Shown here piece by piece: positions 1-5,302 of a DNA stretch of 5,302 nt (the stretch's first letter is position 1; every line of letters begins with the position of its first letter). The stretch is from an uncultured Prevotella sp. (GTDB lineage Bacteria; Bacteroidota; Bacteroidia; Bacteroidales; Bacteroidaceae). The stretch lies in contig CALZAP010000129.1 of NCBI GenBank assembly GCA_945614335.1, positions 1 to 5,302 of the forward strand, read 5' to 3'. Both the position numbers and the translations under genes were made by a program. Under the pieces are notes generated by a model. The model was not told the origin of the DNA. It searched no databases and was given only the letters and a program-made list of their open reading frames with translations.

Positions 1-1279
1 CAAGATGACGCCTCTTGGCGAACTGACCACTACAGACGGACGCCCGATAGAGATTATCGACCCCGGACTCCACAACAGGAACGCCGGGCCAGACTTCTTC
101 AACGCAAAGGTGAAAATCGACGGCCAAACGTGGGTGGGAAACGTGGAGATACACGACAAGTCGAAAGACTGGTATCTTCACGGCCACGACCACGACTCGG
201 CCTACGACAATGTGGTGTTGCATGTGGCGGGATGCGTAGACTGCGAGGTCACAAACTCGCGGGGCGAGACACTGCCTCAGCTGCTGCTGACAGTTCCACA
301 GCATGTGGCCGACAACTATTCCACACTTATGAAGACCGACAGCTATCCGCCATGCTACAAGATAGTGCCTTCTCTCACCCGGCTCACCATACACTCATGG
401 ATGTCGTATCTCGAAACCGAACGGCTTGAAGAGAAGACAGAGGCCATCAGACAACGGGCAGAAAGGCTTAACGGCTCGTGGGAGGACGCCCTTTTTGTCA
501 CCTTGGCCCGCAACTACGGCTTCGGCATCAACGGCGACGCTTTCGAGCAGTGGGCCACAAATCTCCAACTCAACTGCGTGGCTCACCACCGCGACGATTT
601 GTTTCAGGTGGAGACAATGTTTATGGGGCAGGCCGGACTGCTTGACATCAATTCCATTCCGAAGAAGCACCAGCAAGACGCCGTCAACGACAGCTACTTC
701 ACGAAGATGGCTAACGAATACCGCTATCTGTCACATAAGTTCAAGCTCACGCCCATCGACTTCAAGATGTGGCGGTTTCTGCGACTTCGTCCCCAGAACT
801 TTCCCCACATAAGAATATCGCAACTCGCCACGCTCTACCACGAAAGGCGGATGTCGCTCAGCCGACTTGTGGAATGTAAGACGGCAGACGAGATGGCGTC
901 GCTTTTTGCCACTCATGTCACTCCTTACTGGGGCAGTCATTACATTTTCGGCGTGGAGAGTCCTCGTAACGAGAAGAGCATGTCGCCATTTTCCATCAAC
1001 CTGCTGCTCATCAACACAGCAGTGCCGATGTTGTTTGCCTACGGCCGCCACACCTCCAACGACCTTCTCTGCGAACGGGCATTCGACATACTCGAACAGC
1101 TGAAAGCTGAAAACAACCACATAATAAGAATGTGGAGGGAATGTGGACTGGAAGTGGCCAGCGCAGGCGACACACAAGCTCTGATACAGCTGAAAAAGGA
1201 ATATTGCGACAAGAGAGATTGTCTGAGGTGTAGAATCGGGTATGAGTATTTGAAGAGGGAAGTGAGGAGTGAGGAGTGA
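1..1279 (+). CDS. DUF2851 family protein, 5' end outside the window
   Basis: The protein belongs to a conserved family of unknown function (DUF2851), which I know mainly from Bacteroidota. At least 425 residues are visible, reading from base 2. The ATG at base 5 is probably an internal Met: the frame is open to the left edge (a Lys codon precedes it), and relatives as I remember them carry about 15-20 more residues before the TTDG motif. Counting from that Met, the most conserved stretch is residues 27-75: AGPDFFNAK, then GNVEIH (45-50), then a His/Asp-rich segment with H59, H61 and H63, and LHV at 72-74. NGSWED (156-161) and the segment around YGFGINGDAF (171-180) also look family-typical. 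The C-terminus has C401, C406 and C409 (C-x4-C-x2-C), a possible metal site. I see no signal peptide or membrane segment, so it is probably cytoplasmic, although the N-terminus is missing. The last residues, EVRSEE, are encoded by the repeat described next. Function is unknown; a nuclease-like fold is speculation. Confidence 0.88.
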   Translation, partial: KMTPLGELTTTDGRPIEIIDPGLHNRNAGPDFFNAKVKIDGQTWVGNVEIHDKSKDWYLHGHDHDSAYDNVVLHVAGCVDCEVTNSRGETLPQLLLTVPQHVADNYSTLMKTDSYPPCYKIVPSLTRLTIHSWMSYLETERLEEKTEAIRQRAERLNGSWEDALFVTLARNYGFGINGDAFEQWATNLQLNCVAHHRDDLFQVETMFMGQAGLLDINSIPKKHQQDAVNDSYFTKMANEYRYLSHKFKLTPIDFKMWRFLRLRPQNFPHIRISQLATLYHERRMSLSRLVECKTADEMASLFATHVTPYWGSHYIFGVESPRNEKSMSPFSINLLLINTAVPMLFAYGRHTSNDLLCERAFDILEQLKAENNHIIRMWRECGLEVASAGDTQALIQLKKEYCDKRDCLRCRIGYEYLKREVRSEE

Positions 1280-1296
1280 GGAGAGAGGAGTGAGAA
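1262..1296 (+). repeat. Five tandem copies of a 7-bp unit, GTGAGGA
   Basis: Three exact GTGAGGA units (1262-1282) are followed by GAGAGGA and GTGAGAA. The unit contains TGA and its length is not a multiple of three, so three adjacent units place a TGA in all three forward frames. The DUF2851 stop codon (1277-1279) is the TGA of the third unit. The reverse strand of the exact unit has no stop in any frame. Confidence 0.9.
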
Positions 1297-1375
1297 TACT
1301 GCACTGCGCAGATACCACTTCCTCAAATCCTGGCTCAAAGTATTCTCACTTCTCTCTCCTCACTCCTCTCTCCTC
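1264..1375. repeat. 37-bp imperfect inverted repeat with 38-nt loop
   Basis: The left arm (1264-1300) and the right arm (1339-1375) match as reverse complements at 35 of 37 positions. As RNA the two exceptions are a U-U mismatch (1270/1369) and a G-U wobble (1288/1351), so a transcript would form an almost unbroken 37-bp helix. The 38-nt loop (1301-1338) contains the 8-bp palindrome CTGCGCAG (1304-1311). Strand composition is extreme: there is no C from 1238 to 1298 and no G from 1341 to 1411. The left arm overlaps the end of the DUF2851 reading frame and the right arm ends 44 nt before the thioesterase start. There is no open reading frame of its own and no clear flanking duplication. It could be a small dispersed palindromic element, an RNA-processing or transcript-end structure, or a relic of repeat inversion. 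It lacks the T-tract of an ordinary intrinsic terminator. Confidence 0.85.
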
Positions 1376-1377
1376 TT
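1343..1377 (-). repeat. Five tandem 7-bp units, inverted copy of the left array
   Basis: On the + strand the units read TTCTCAC, TTCTCTC, TCCTCAC, TCCTCTC and TCCTCTT, which are the reverse complements of GTGAGGA-like units. The innermost unit mirrors the innermost unit of the left array exactly. A further isolated copy of the theme, CACTCCTCTT, lies at 1384-1393. I see nothing else in the 1378-1419 leader apart from an A-rich stretch before the thioesterase start. Confidence 0.85.
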
Positions 1378-1419
1378 TAAAATCACTCCTCTTAATATCA
1401 CAACAAAACCAGTAAAAAC

Positions 1420-1812
1420 ATGAAATATATATTTGAAACAAGAATGATGGTTCGCGACTATGAGTGCGACATCGAAGGAATAGTGAACAACGCCAACTAT
1501 CTGCATTATGCAGAACATACACGACACCTCTTCATAAAAGAAAGAGGACTGAGCTTCGCCGAGATGCACAGGAAAGGCGTTGATGCCGTGGTGGCAAGAA
1601 TGAACCTGAAATTCAAAACACCACTGCAATGCGACGATGAGTTCATCTCACGACTCGCCATAAGAAAAGAAGGACTGAAATATGTCTTCATACAAGACAT
1701 TTACAGGGCAAGCGACGAGAAACTATGCTTCCAAGGGGTAATAGACATCGTATGTCTTGTTAACGGCAAACTGGCAGCAAGCGAAGACTACGACAGGGCT
1801 TTGCTACAATAG
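1420..1812 (+). CDS. Acyl-CoA thioesterase, 4-hydroxybenzoyl-CoA thioesterase (hotdog) family
   Basis: This 130-residue cytoplasmic enzyme probably hydrolyses an acyl-CoA or acyl-carrier thioester to free acid and thiol. Its length is normal for a single hotdog domain. The N-terminal part carries the family signature: RDYECDIEGIVNNANYLHY (12-30) matches the pattern D-x-x-G-x-V-x-N-x-x-Y. D17 sits where the catalytic Asp of the Pseudomonas 4-hydroxybenzoyl-CoA thioesterase lies (CDPAGIV there, CDIEGIV here). The rest is consistent with the beta strands of the fold, including the conserved KFKTPLQCDDEF (64-75). No signal peptide is visible. The start ATG follows an A-rich leader (CAGTAAAAAC) without a Shine-Dalgarno sequence, as is usual in Bacteroidota. 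The dprA gene starts 22 nt after the stop, so co-transcription is likely. The natural substrate cannot be told from sequence; a role in fatty-acid or quinone-precursor metabolism is only a guess. Confidence 0.9.
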   Translation: MKYIFETRMMVRDYECDIEGIVNNANYLHYAEHTRHLFIKERGLSFAEMHRKGVDAVVARMNLKFKTPLQCDDEFISRLAIRKEGLKYVFIQDIYRASDEKLCFQGVIDIVCLVNGKLAASEDYDRALLQ

Positions 1813-1834
1813 CTAACTCAACAACTTTACACTC

Positions 1835-2965
1835 ATGAGCAACGACGAGATTCTCTACACCATCGCACTCACCAAGTTGGGATATATCAGCCCCGACGCC
1901 ATGCTCAGGATTATCCAGGAAGCTGGCAGCGGGAAAGCTGTGTATGAAATGCGTACACGGCTTGATGACATATTGCCTGAATGTACTCAAAGGCTGAAAG
2001 ACATCATTGGCGGCAACTGGGACGACGCTCTGGCCATGGCAAATAGCGAAATGGAATACTGCCAGAAAAACAATATCAGCATCCTCTGCTATGGCGACAA
2101 TACGTATCCACAGCGACTCAACGAATGCCCGGACGCTCCCATTGTGCTGTATTACAAAGGCAACGCCGACCTCAACTGCCACCACGTGATAAACATCATC
2201 GGCACACGACACTGCACCAACTACGGGACAGACGTGATACAAAGGTTTATTTCTGACCTGCGGCAACTATGCCCCGAAGTGCTCATCGTAAGCGGACTGG
2301 CATACGGAGTGGACATCAATGCCCACAACAATGCACTTGCCAACGGATTCAACACTGTGGGAGTGCTCGCACATGGGCTCGACACCCTATACCCCGCAAT
2401 GCACAGGGATACTGCTTCAAAAATGCTCAGTCAGGGTGGACTGCTGACAGAATATTCGTCAAACACAAAAATTGAAAAGCAGAACTTCATACGGCGAAAC
2501 CGAATAGTGGCCGGAATGTCTGACGCTTGTATACTCATAGAATCGGCAAAGCATGGAGGAGGACTTATCACGGCCAGAATATCGCAAGACTACGGCCGCG
2601 AAGTGTTTGCGGTGCCTGGAAGAACCAACGACCACTTCTCCAAGGGATGCAACATCCTCATACACGACAACCAAGCCAACCTTCTCCTTTCTGCCGAGGA
2701 CTTTGTAATGTCGATGGGATGGCAGACCGACAAGATACTGGCGGAGGCAAAGTCGAAGGGCATCGAGCTGTCACTTTTCCCCGAGCTGACGGAAGAGCAA
2801 CAAGCCATAGCCAAAGCTCTTGAACGTTATGGCGACCTTCAACTAAACATTCTAATGGTAAAGACCGGTTTCACCATTGGCAAGCTGAACCAACTGCTCT
2901 TCGAAATGGAAATGAATGGCATTGTAAGGCCGATGGCAGGCGGAACATACCATTTGATAAGCTGA
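1835..2965 (+). CDS. dprA: DNA-processing protein DprA
   Basis: DprA binds incoming single-stranded DNA in the cytoplasm and helps load RecA during natural transformation; it is also widely kept in species not known to be competent. The protein has 376 residues, a usual length. Residues 1-70 are the helical N-terminal domain, reduced in motif quality. The Rossmann-like core (about 80-295) shows YPQRL (91-95), GTR (123-125), SGLAYGVDINAH (153-164), AHGLDTLYP (179-187), FIRRNRIVAG (218-227), GGGLITA (241-247) and VFAVPG (257-262). The C-terminal segment (about 313-376) fits the DprA winged-helix domain, with helices around 317-331 and 336-360. All core motifs look intact; GTR stands where many relatives have GSR. 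The ATG at 1835 is 22 nt after the thioesterase stop and has no Shine-Dalgarno sequence. No competence gene is seen beside it, so its role in uptake rather than recombination is open. Confidence 0.96.
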   Translation: MSNDEILYTIALTKLGYISPDAMLRIIQEAGSGKAVYEMRTRLDDILPECTQRLKDIIGGNWDDALAMANSEMEYCQKNNISILCYGDNTYPQRLNECPDAPIVLYYKGNADLNCHHVINIIGTRHCTNYGTDVIQRFISDLRQLCPEVLIVSGLAYGVDINAHNNALANGFNTVGVLAHGLDTLYPAMHRDTASKMLSQGGLLTEYSSNTKIEKQNFIRRNRIVAGMSDACILIESAKHGGGLITARISQDYGREVFAVPGRTNDHFSKGCNILIHDNQANLLLSAEDFVMSMGWQTDKILAEAKSKGIELSLFPELTEEQQAIAKALERYGDLQLNILMVKTGFTIGKLNQLLFEMEMNGIVRPMAGGTYHLIS

Positions 2966-2977
2966 CTTATATATAAT
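2953..2977 (+). promoter_or_regulatory. Weak candidate promoter before dusB
   Basis: A TTTG (2953-2956) inside the end of dprA is followed after 15 nt by TATAAT (2972-2977) in an AT-rich stretch. The Bacteroidota housekeeping sigma factor prefers TAnnTTTG at -7 and TTTG about 20 nt upstream; only the upstream half fits that. AT-rich sequence produces such hexamers by chance, so dusB may simply be read from the dprA transcript. Confidence 0.2.
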
Positions 2978-3005
2978 AAGGTGTAAAAAGAACAATTTTA
3001 AAGGC

Positions 3006-3989
3006 ATGAAAATAGGCAATATTGAATTTGGAGACAAACCAGTGTTCCTGGCTCCAATGGAAGACGTGACCGACATTGGGTTCCGACTGCTTTGCAAACG
3101 ATATGGAGCTTCTATGGTATACACAGAATTTGTGAGCGCAGAGGCTTTGGTGAGGGCGGTGAAATCCACAGTCAACAAACTTACCATTAGCGAAGAAGAA
3201 CGGCCCGTTGGCATACAGATATATGGCCGAAGCGTGGAAGACATGGTGGAAGCGGCTAAAATTGTGGAAGAGGCGAAACCTGACATTATCGACATCAACT
3301 TCGGCTGCCCTGTGAAAAAGGTGGCTGGGAAAGGTGCCGGGGCTGGAATGCTACAAAACATTCCACTCTTGCTCGACATAACACGGGAAGTGGTGAAAGC
3401 CGTGAAACTGCCTGTAACGGTAAAGACACGATTAGGCTGGACACAAGACAACATCATCATACCCACCCTTGCCGAACAGCTGCAAGACTGCGGTATCTCT
3501 GCCCTGACAATACATGGCAGGACACGTTCGCAGATGTATACGGGAGAGGCTGACTGGAATCCTATTGCCGAGGTGAAACGTAATCCGAGGATATCCATCC
3601 CCATCATAGGCAATGGCGACATCTGTTCGCCGGAAGACACCAAGCGTGCCTTCGACGAATATGGTGTGGACGCAGTAATGATAGGCCGCGCCACCTTCGG
3701 CCGTCCCTGGATATTCAAGGAGATACGCGACTATCTTGAAGGCCGTGAGCCCGACTCGTCGATGGACACCCAGTGGAAGCTGCAGGTACTGAAGGAACAA
3801 CTGCGCATCAACGTGGAACGAATAGACGAATACCGAGGCATACTCCACACCCGTCGCCACCTCGCCGCCACACCCCTATTCAAAGGCATTCCCAACTTCC
3901 GCGAGACAAGAATAGCCATGCTCAGGGCAACTACCGTCGAAGAACTTACAAGTATAATGGAGCGAGGAGCCAAACTCCTCACTCAATAA
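3006..3989 (+). CDS. dusB: tRNA-dihydrouridine synthase, DusB type
   Basis: This FMN enzyme uses NADPH to reduce specific uridines in tRNA to dihydrouridine. It has 327 residues, normal for the family. The N-terminal TIM barrel (about 1-240) shows APMEDVTD (16-23, flavin site), QIYG (71-74), NFGCPVKKV (98-106) with the catalytic Cys at 101, K140 in KTRLGW, H170 in HGRTRSQMYTG, NGD (203-205) and GRATFGRPW (227-235), which binds the flavin phosphate. A helical tRNA-binding domain fills about 241-327. The CPVKKV pattern and the overall fit favour DusB over DusA or DusC. The ATG at 3006 agrees with the family's start (MKIGNIEF, then the first barrel strand). An AAAGG (3000-3004) lies too close to the ATG to serve as a normal ribosome site. 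The gene follows dprA by 40 nt and may share its transcript. Its stop lies inside a small tandem repeat. Confidence 0.96.
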   Translation: MKIGNIEFGDKPVFLAPMEDVTDIGFRLLCKRYGASMVYTEFVSAEALVRAVKSTVNKLTISEEERPVGIQIYGRSVEDMVEAAKIVEEAKPDIIDINFGCPVKKVAGKGAGAGMLQNIPLLLDITREVVKAVKLPVTVKTRLGWTQDNIIIPTLAEQLQDCGISALTIHGRTRSQMYTGEADWNPIAEVKRNPRISIPIIGNGDICSPEDTKRAFDEYGVDAVMIGRATFGRPWIFKEIRDYLEGREPDSSMDTQWKLQVLKEQLRINVERIDEYRGILHTRRHLAATPLFKGIPNFRETRIAMLRATTVEELTSIMERGAKLLTQ

Positions 3990-3996
3990 CTCAATA
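3981..3996. repeat. Two tandem copies of ACTCAATA across the dusB stop
   Basis: Two exact 8-bp copies (3981-3988 and 3989-3996) span the dusB stop codon TAA (3987-3989). Two copies this short could be chance, but the placement resembles the DUF2851 stop, which also lies in a tandem repeat. Confidence 0.6.
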
Positions 3997-4020
3997 AGAA
4001 ATTAACACCTCAACTCCTTT

Positions 4021-4046
4021 AACTCCCCATTATAACTCCCCATTTT
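4021..4046. repeat. Two tandem 13-bp units, AACTCCCCATTAT-type, in the convergent gap
   Basis: The units at 4021-4033 and 4034-4046 agree at 12 of 13 bases. They fill most of the space between the dusB stop and the end of the kinase gene on the opposite strand. I see no strong stem followed by a T-tract on either strand in this 60-bp gap, so the way both transcripts end is not visible. Confidence 0.7.
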
Positions 4047-4049
4047 AAA

Positions 4050-5302
4050 TCAATACTTAAACGAGCTGCCGCCGAGGAACTCACGCAGGAGAGAGGTCGG
4101 AGGCACTTGGCGGTTGGGTATCGGCCGGATGTATCTCAGGAATTTCAGGAGGCGATAAGCTTCGCTGTATTCTTCACAGTCTTCGGGCACCAGCTCGAGC
4201 AATGGCTCCGCCTGACTCCTTATCACTCCAAGTTCAAACAGCATGGCCGTGTTGAACATCACGTCGGCATTCTCCTGGAACGGGAATATCCACCTGTTCT
4301 CACCAGCCCTTACCGAAGGCCAACGGCGAATGGTTTCCTGTGCGCTTACGCCACGATACTTATAGTCGCGTATTATTCGACGAAGCAAACGGTTGTCGGT
4401 GGTGGGTACATAATTGTGGTTGTCGAGCAGTATGGTGGTGAGCGCAGAGGCATAAACGCGGAACTTGCTCTCTTCAGGTATCTGGGCCGTGAGCATCGGG
4501 TTAAGAGCGTGAATGCCCTCTACCACGAGCACCTCGTTGCCCTTCAGTTTCAGCTTTCGTCCGCTCTTCTCGCTCTTTCCCGTCTGGAAGTTATATTTCG
4601 GAAGCTCCACTTCCTCTCCCGCCATCAGGGCGTTCAGCTGTTGGTTGAGCAATGGAATGTTCAGGGCTTCCACATGCTCGTAGTCCATGTTGCCGTTTTC
4701 GTCGCGTGGAGTCTTCTCCCTGTCCACGAAATAGTCGTCGAGAGAAATACCCACAGGCTTCAGGCCGTTCACTATCAGCTGTATCGACAGTCTCTTGCAT
4801 GTAGTAGTCTTTCCGCTCGACGAAGGTCCTGCAATAAGCACCACCTTCACGTTTTTCCTTTCCGCGATCATTTCAGCGATATGCGCAATCTTTTTTTCCT
4901 GCAAAGCCTCTGCCACGTTTATCAGTCCCATGGCATTTCCGTCGTCCACCACCTTGTTCAGGTCGCCGATGGTTCTTATTCCTATGATGTCCTGCCATTT
5001 GTGGTGTTCGGTGAATATCTCGAAGAGTTTGTCCTGGTGTATCAGTTCGCCCAGTTTCGAGGGGTCGTCACGCAACGGTATGCGCAAGAGCATTCCATCG
5101 TAGTATTTCACGAGGTCGAAGAGGTGTATCTGTGAAGTGTTGGTGAGCAGGGTGCCGTAGTAGTAGTCCTTGTATCCGTCGAGGTCGTAATACACAGTGT
5201 ATAGCTTTCCTGTGCTAGAGAGCAGTTTCACCTTTTCCTTGTCTCCCACCTCGTCAAACACCCTTATGGCTTCCTCCGTGGTACACTCTATCCTTCTTAT
5301 CG
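4050..5302 (-). CDS. Uridine-kinase-like nucleoside kinase, 5' end outside the window
   Basis: This P-loop kinase is related to uridine kinase (phosphate transfer from a nucleoside triphosphate to a pyrimidine nucleoside). The visible 416 residues are the C-terminal part; relatives in Bacteroidota, as I remember them, have about 550 residues with a TGS and tRNA-synthetase-like N-terminal region. The segment read first (about 5300-4850) is the end of that region. The kinase domain has Walker A GPSSSGKTT (4829-4803), DDYFVDR (4739-4719), DYEHVEALN (4685-4659, like the FDHP motif of uridine kinase), PKYNFQTG (4601-4578), VVEGIHALNP (4526-4497) and the Arg-rich lid segment RLLRRIIRDYKYRG (4391-4350). 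The end, LLREFLGGSSFKY, looks complete. The GTG at 5261 could be taken as a start but is an internal Val: the frame stays open to the right edge. The gene converges on dusB with a 60-bp gap. True substrate is uncertain, since the fused architecture differs from classical Udk. Confidence 0.9.
   Translation of the reverse strand, partial: IRRIECTTEEAIRVFDEVGDKEKVKLLSSTGKLYTVYYDLDGYKDYYYGTLLTNTSQIHLFDLVKYYDGMLLRIPLRDDPSKLGELIHQDKLFEIFTEHHKWQDIIGIRTIGDLNKVVDDGNAMGLINVAEALQEKKIAHIAEMIAERKNVKVVLIAGPSSSGKTTTCKRLSIQLIVNGLKPVGISLDDYFVDREKTPRDENGNMDYEHVEALNIPLLNQQLNALMAGEEVELPKYNFQTGKSEKSGRKLKLKGNEVLVVEGIHALNPMLTAQIPEESKFRVYASALTTILLDNHNYVPTTDNRLLRRIIRDYKYRGVSAQETIRRWPSVRAGENRWIFPFQENADVMFNTAMLFELGVIRSQAEPLLELVPEDCEEYSEAYRLLKFLRYIRPIPNRQVPPTSLLREFLGGSSFKY

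Noticed and set aside
731..1318. Minus-strand open frame of 195 codons beginning in the inverted repeat loop
   Set aside because: It exists because the repeat has no stops on that strand and continues antisense to the DUF2851 gene; the repetitive LLTPH-like start is repeat translation.
1264..1375. The inverted repeat as an insertion sequence or CRISPR
   Set aside because: There is no transposase frame, no clear target duplication, and no repeat-spacer periodicity; the only repeats are adjoining 7-bp units.
2852..3718. Open frame of 288 codons on the minus strand across the dprA end and dusB
   Set aside because: It is a shadow of dusB, whose catalytic motifs are intact; the translation is low in recognisable structure and rich in Ser.
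3964..3980. Perfect 6-bp stem GAGGAG/CTCCTC with a 5-nt loop at the end of dusB, as a terminator
   Set aside because: It lies inside the coding region and is followed by ACTCAATA repeats rather than a T-tract; on the other strand it also lacks a T-tract.
4107..5135. Open frame of 342 codons on the + strand opposite the kinase gene
   Set aside because: It lies wholly antisense to a gene with clear kinase motifs, and its translation shows no recognisable family or domain; it follows from the codon bias of the real gene.
1..5302. A new defence or mobile system
   Set aside because: Four of the five genes belong to familiar housekeeping families and the fifth is a conserved chromosomal DUF; no toxin-antitoxin, restriction, phage or transposon genes are visible.

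Overview
The window looks like ordinary chromosomal DNA from a member of the Bacteroidales, most likely Prevotella or a close relative. I base this on the protein families (a DUF2851 protein, and a uridine-kinase-like protein of the long Bacteroidota type), on A-rich leaders without Shine-Dalgarno sequences ahead of the start codons, on roughly balanced GC content, and on short GAGTGAGGAG-type repeats between genes, a kind I associate with Prevotella genomes. The genus is inference; the phylum is well supported.

Layout, left to right. (1) Bases 1-1279 (+) hold most of a DUF2851 gene whose true start lies before the window. (2) Bases 1262-1377 hold a 7-bp tandem repeat on one arm and its reverse complement on the other, forming a 37-bp imperfect inverted repeat with a 38-nt loop. 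Its left arm supplies the last codons and the stop of the DUF2851 gene. (3) Bases 1420-1812 (+) encode a small hotdog-fold acyl-CoA thioesterase. (4) Bases 1835-2965 (+) encode DprA, the single-strand DNA binding protein of DNA uptake and RecA loading. (5) Bases 3006-3989 (+) encode DusB, a tRNA-dihydrouridine synthase. (6) Bases 3990-4049 are a convergent gap with two tiny tandem repeats and no convincing terminator. (7) Bases 4050-5302 (-) hold the C-terminal part of a nucleoside-kinase-like P-loop protein whose start lies beyond the right edge.

The thioesterase, dprA and dusB genes lie head to tail with gaps of 22 and 40 nt and could be one transcript, but they serve unrelated processes (acyl-CoA hydrolysis, DNA uptake and recombination, tRNA modification). 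No stretch over 140 bp lacks a gene. I see no mobile-element gene, CRISPR array, RNA gene or defence system. The most unusual item is the 7-bp-unit inverted repeat at the end of the DUF2851 gene; the DUF2851 protein itself is the only gene product here without a known function.
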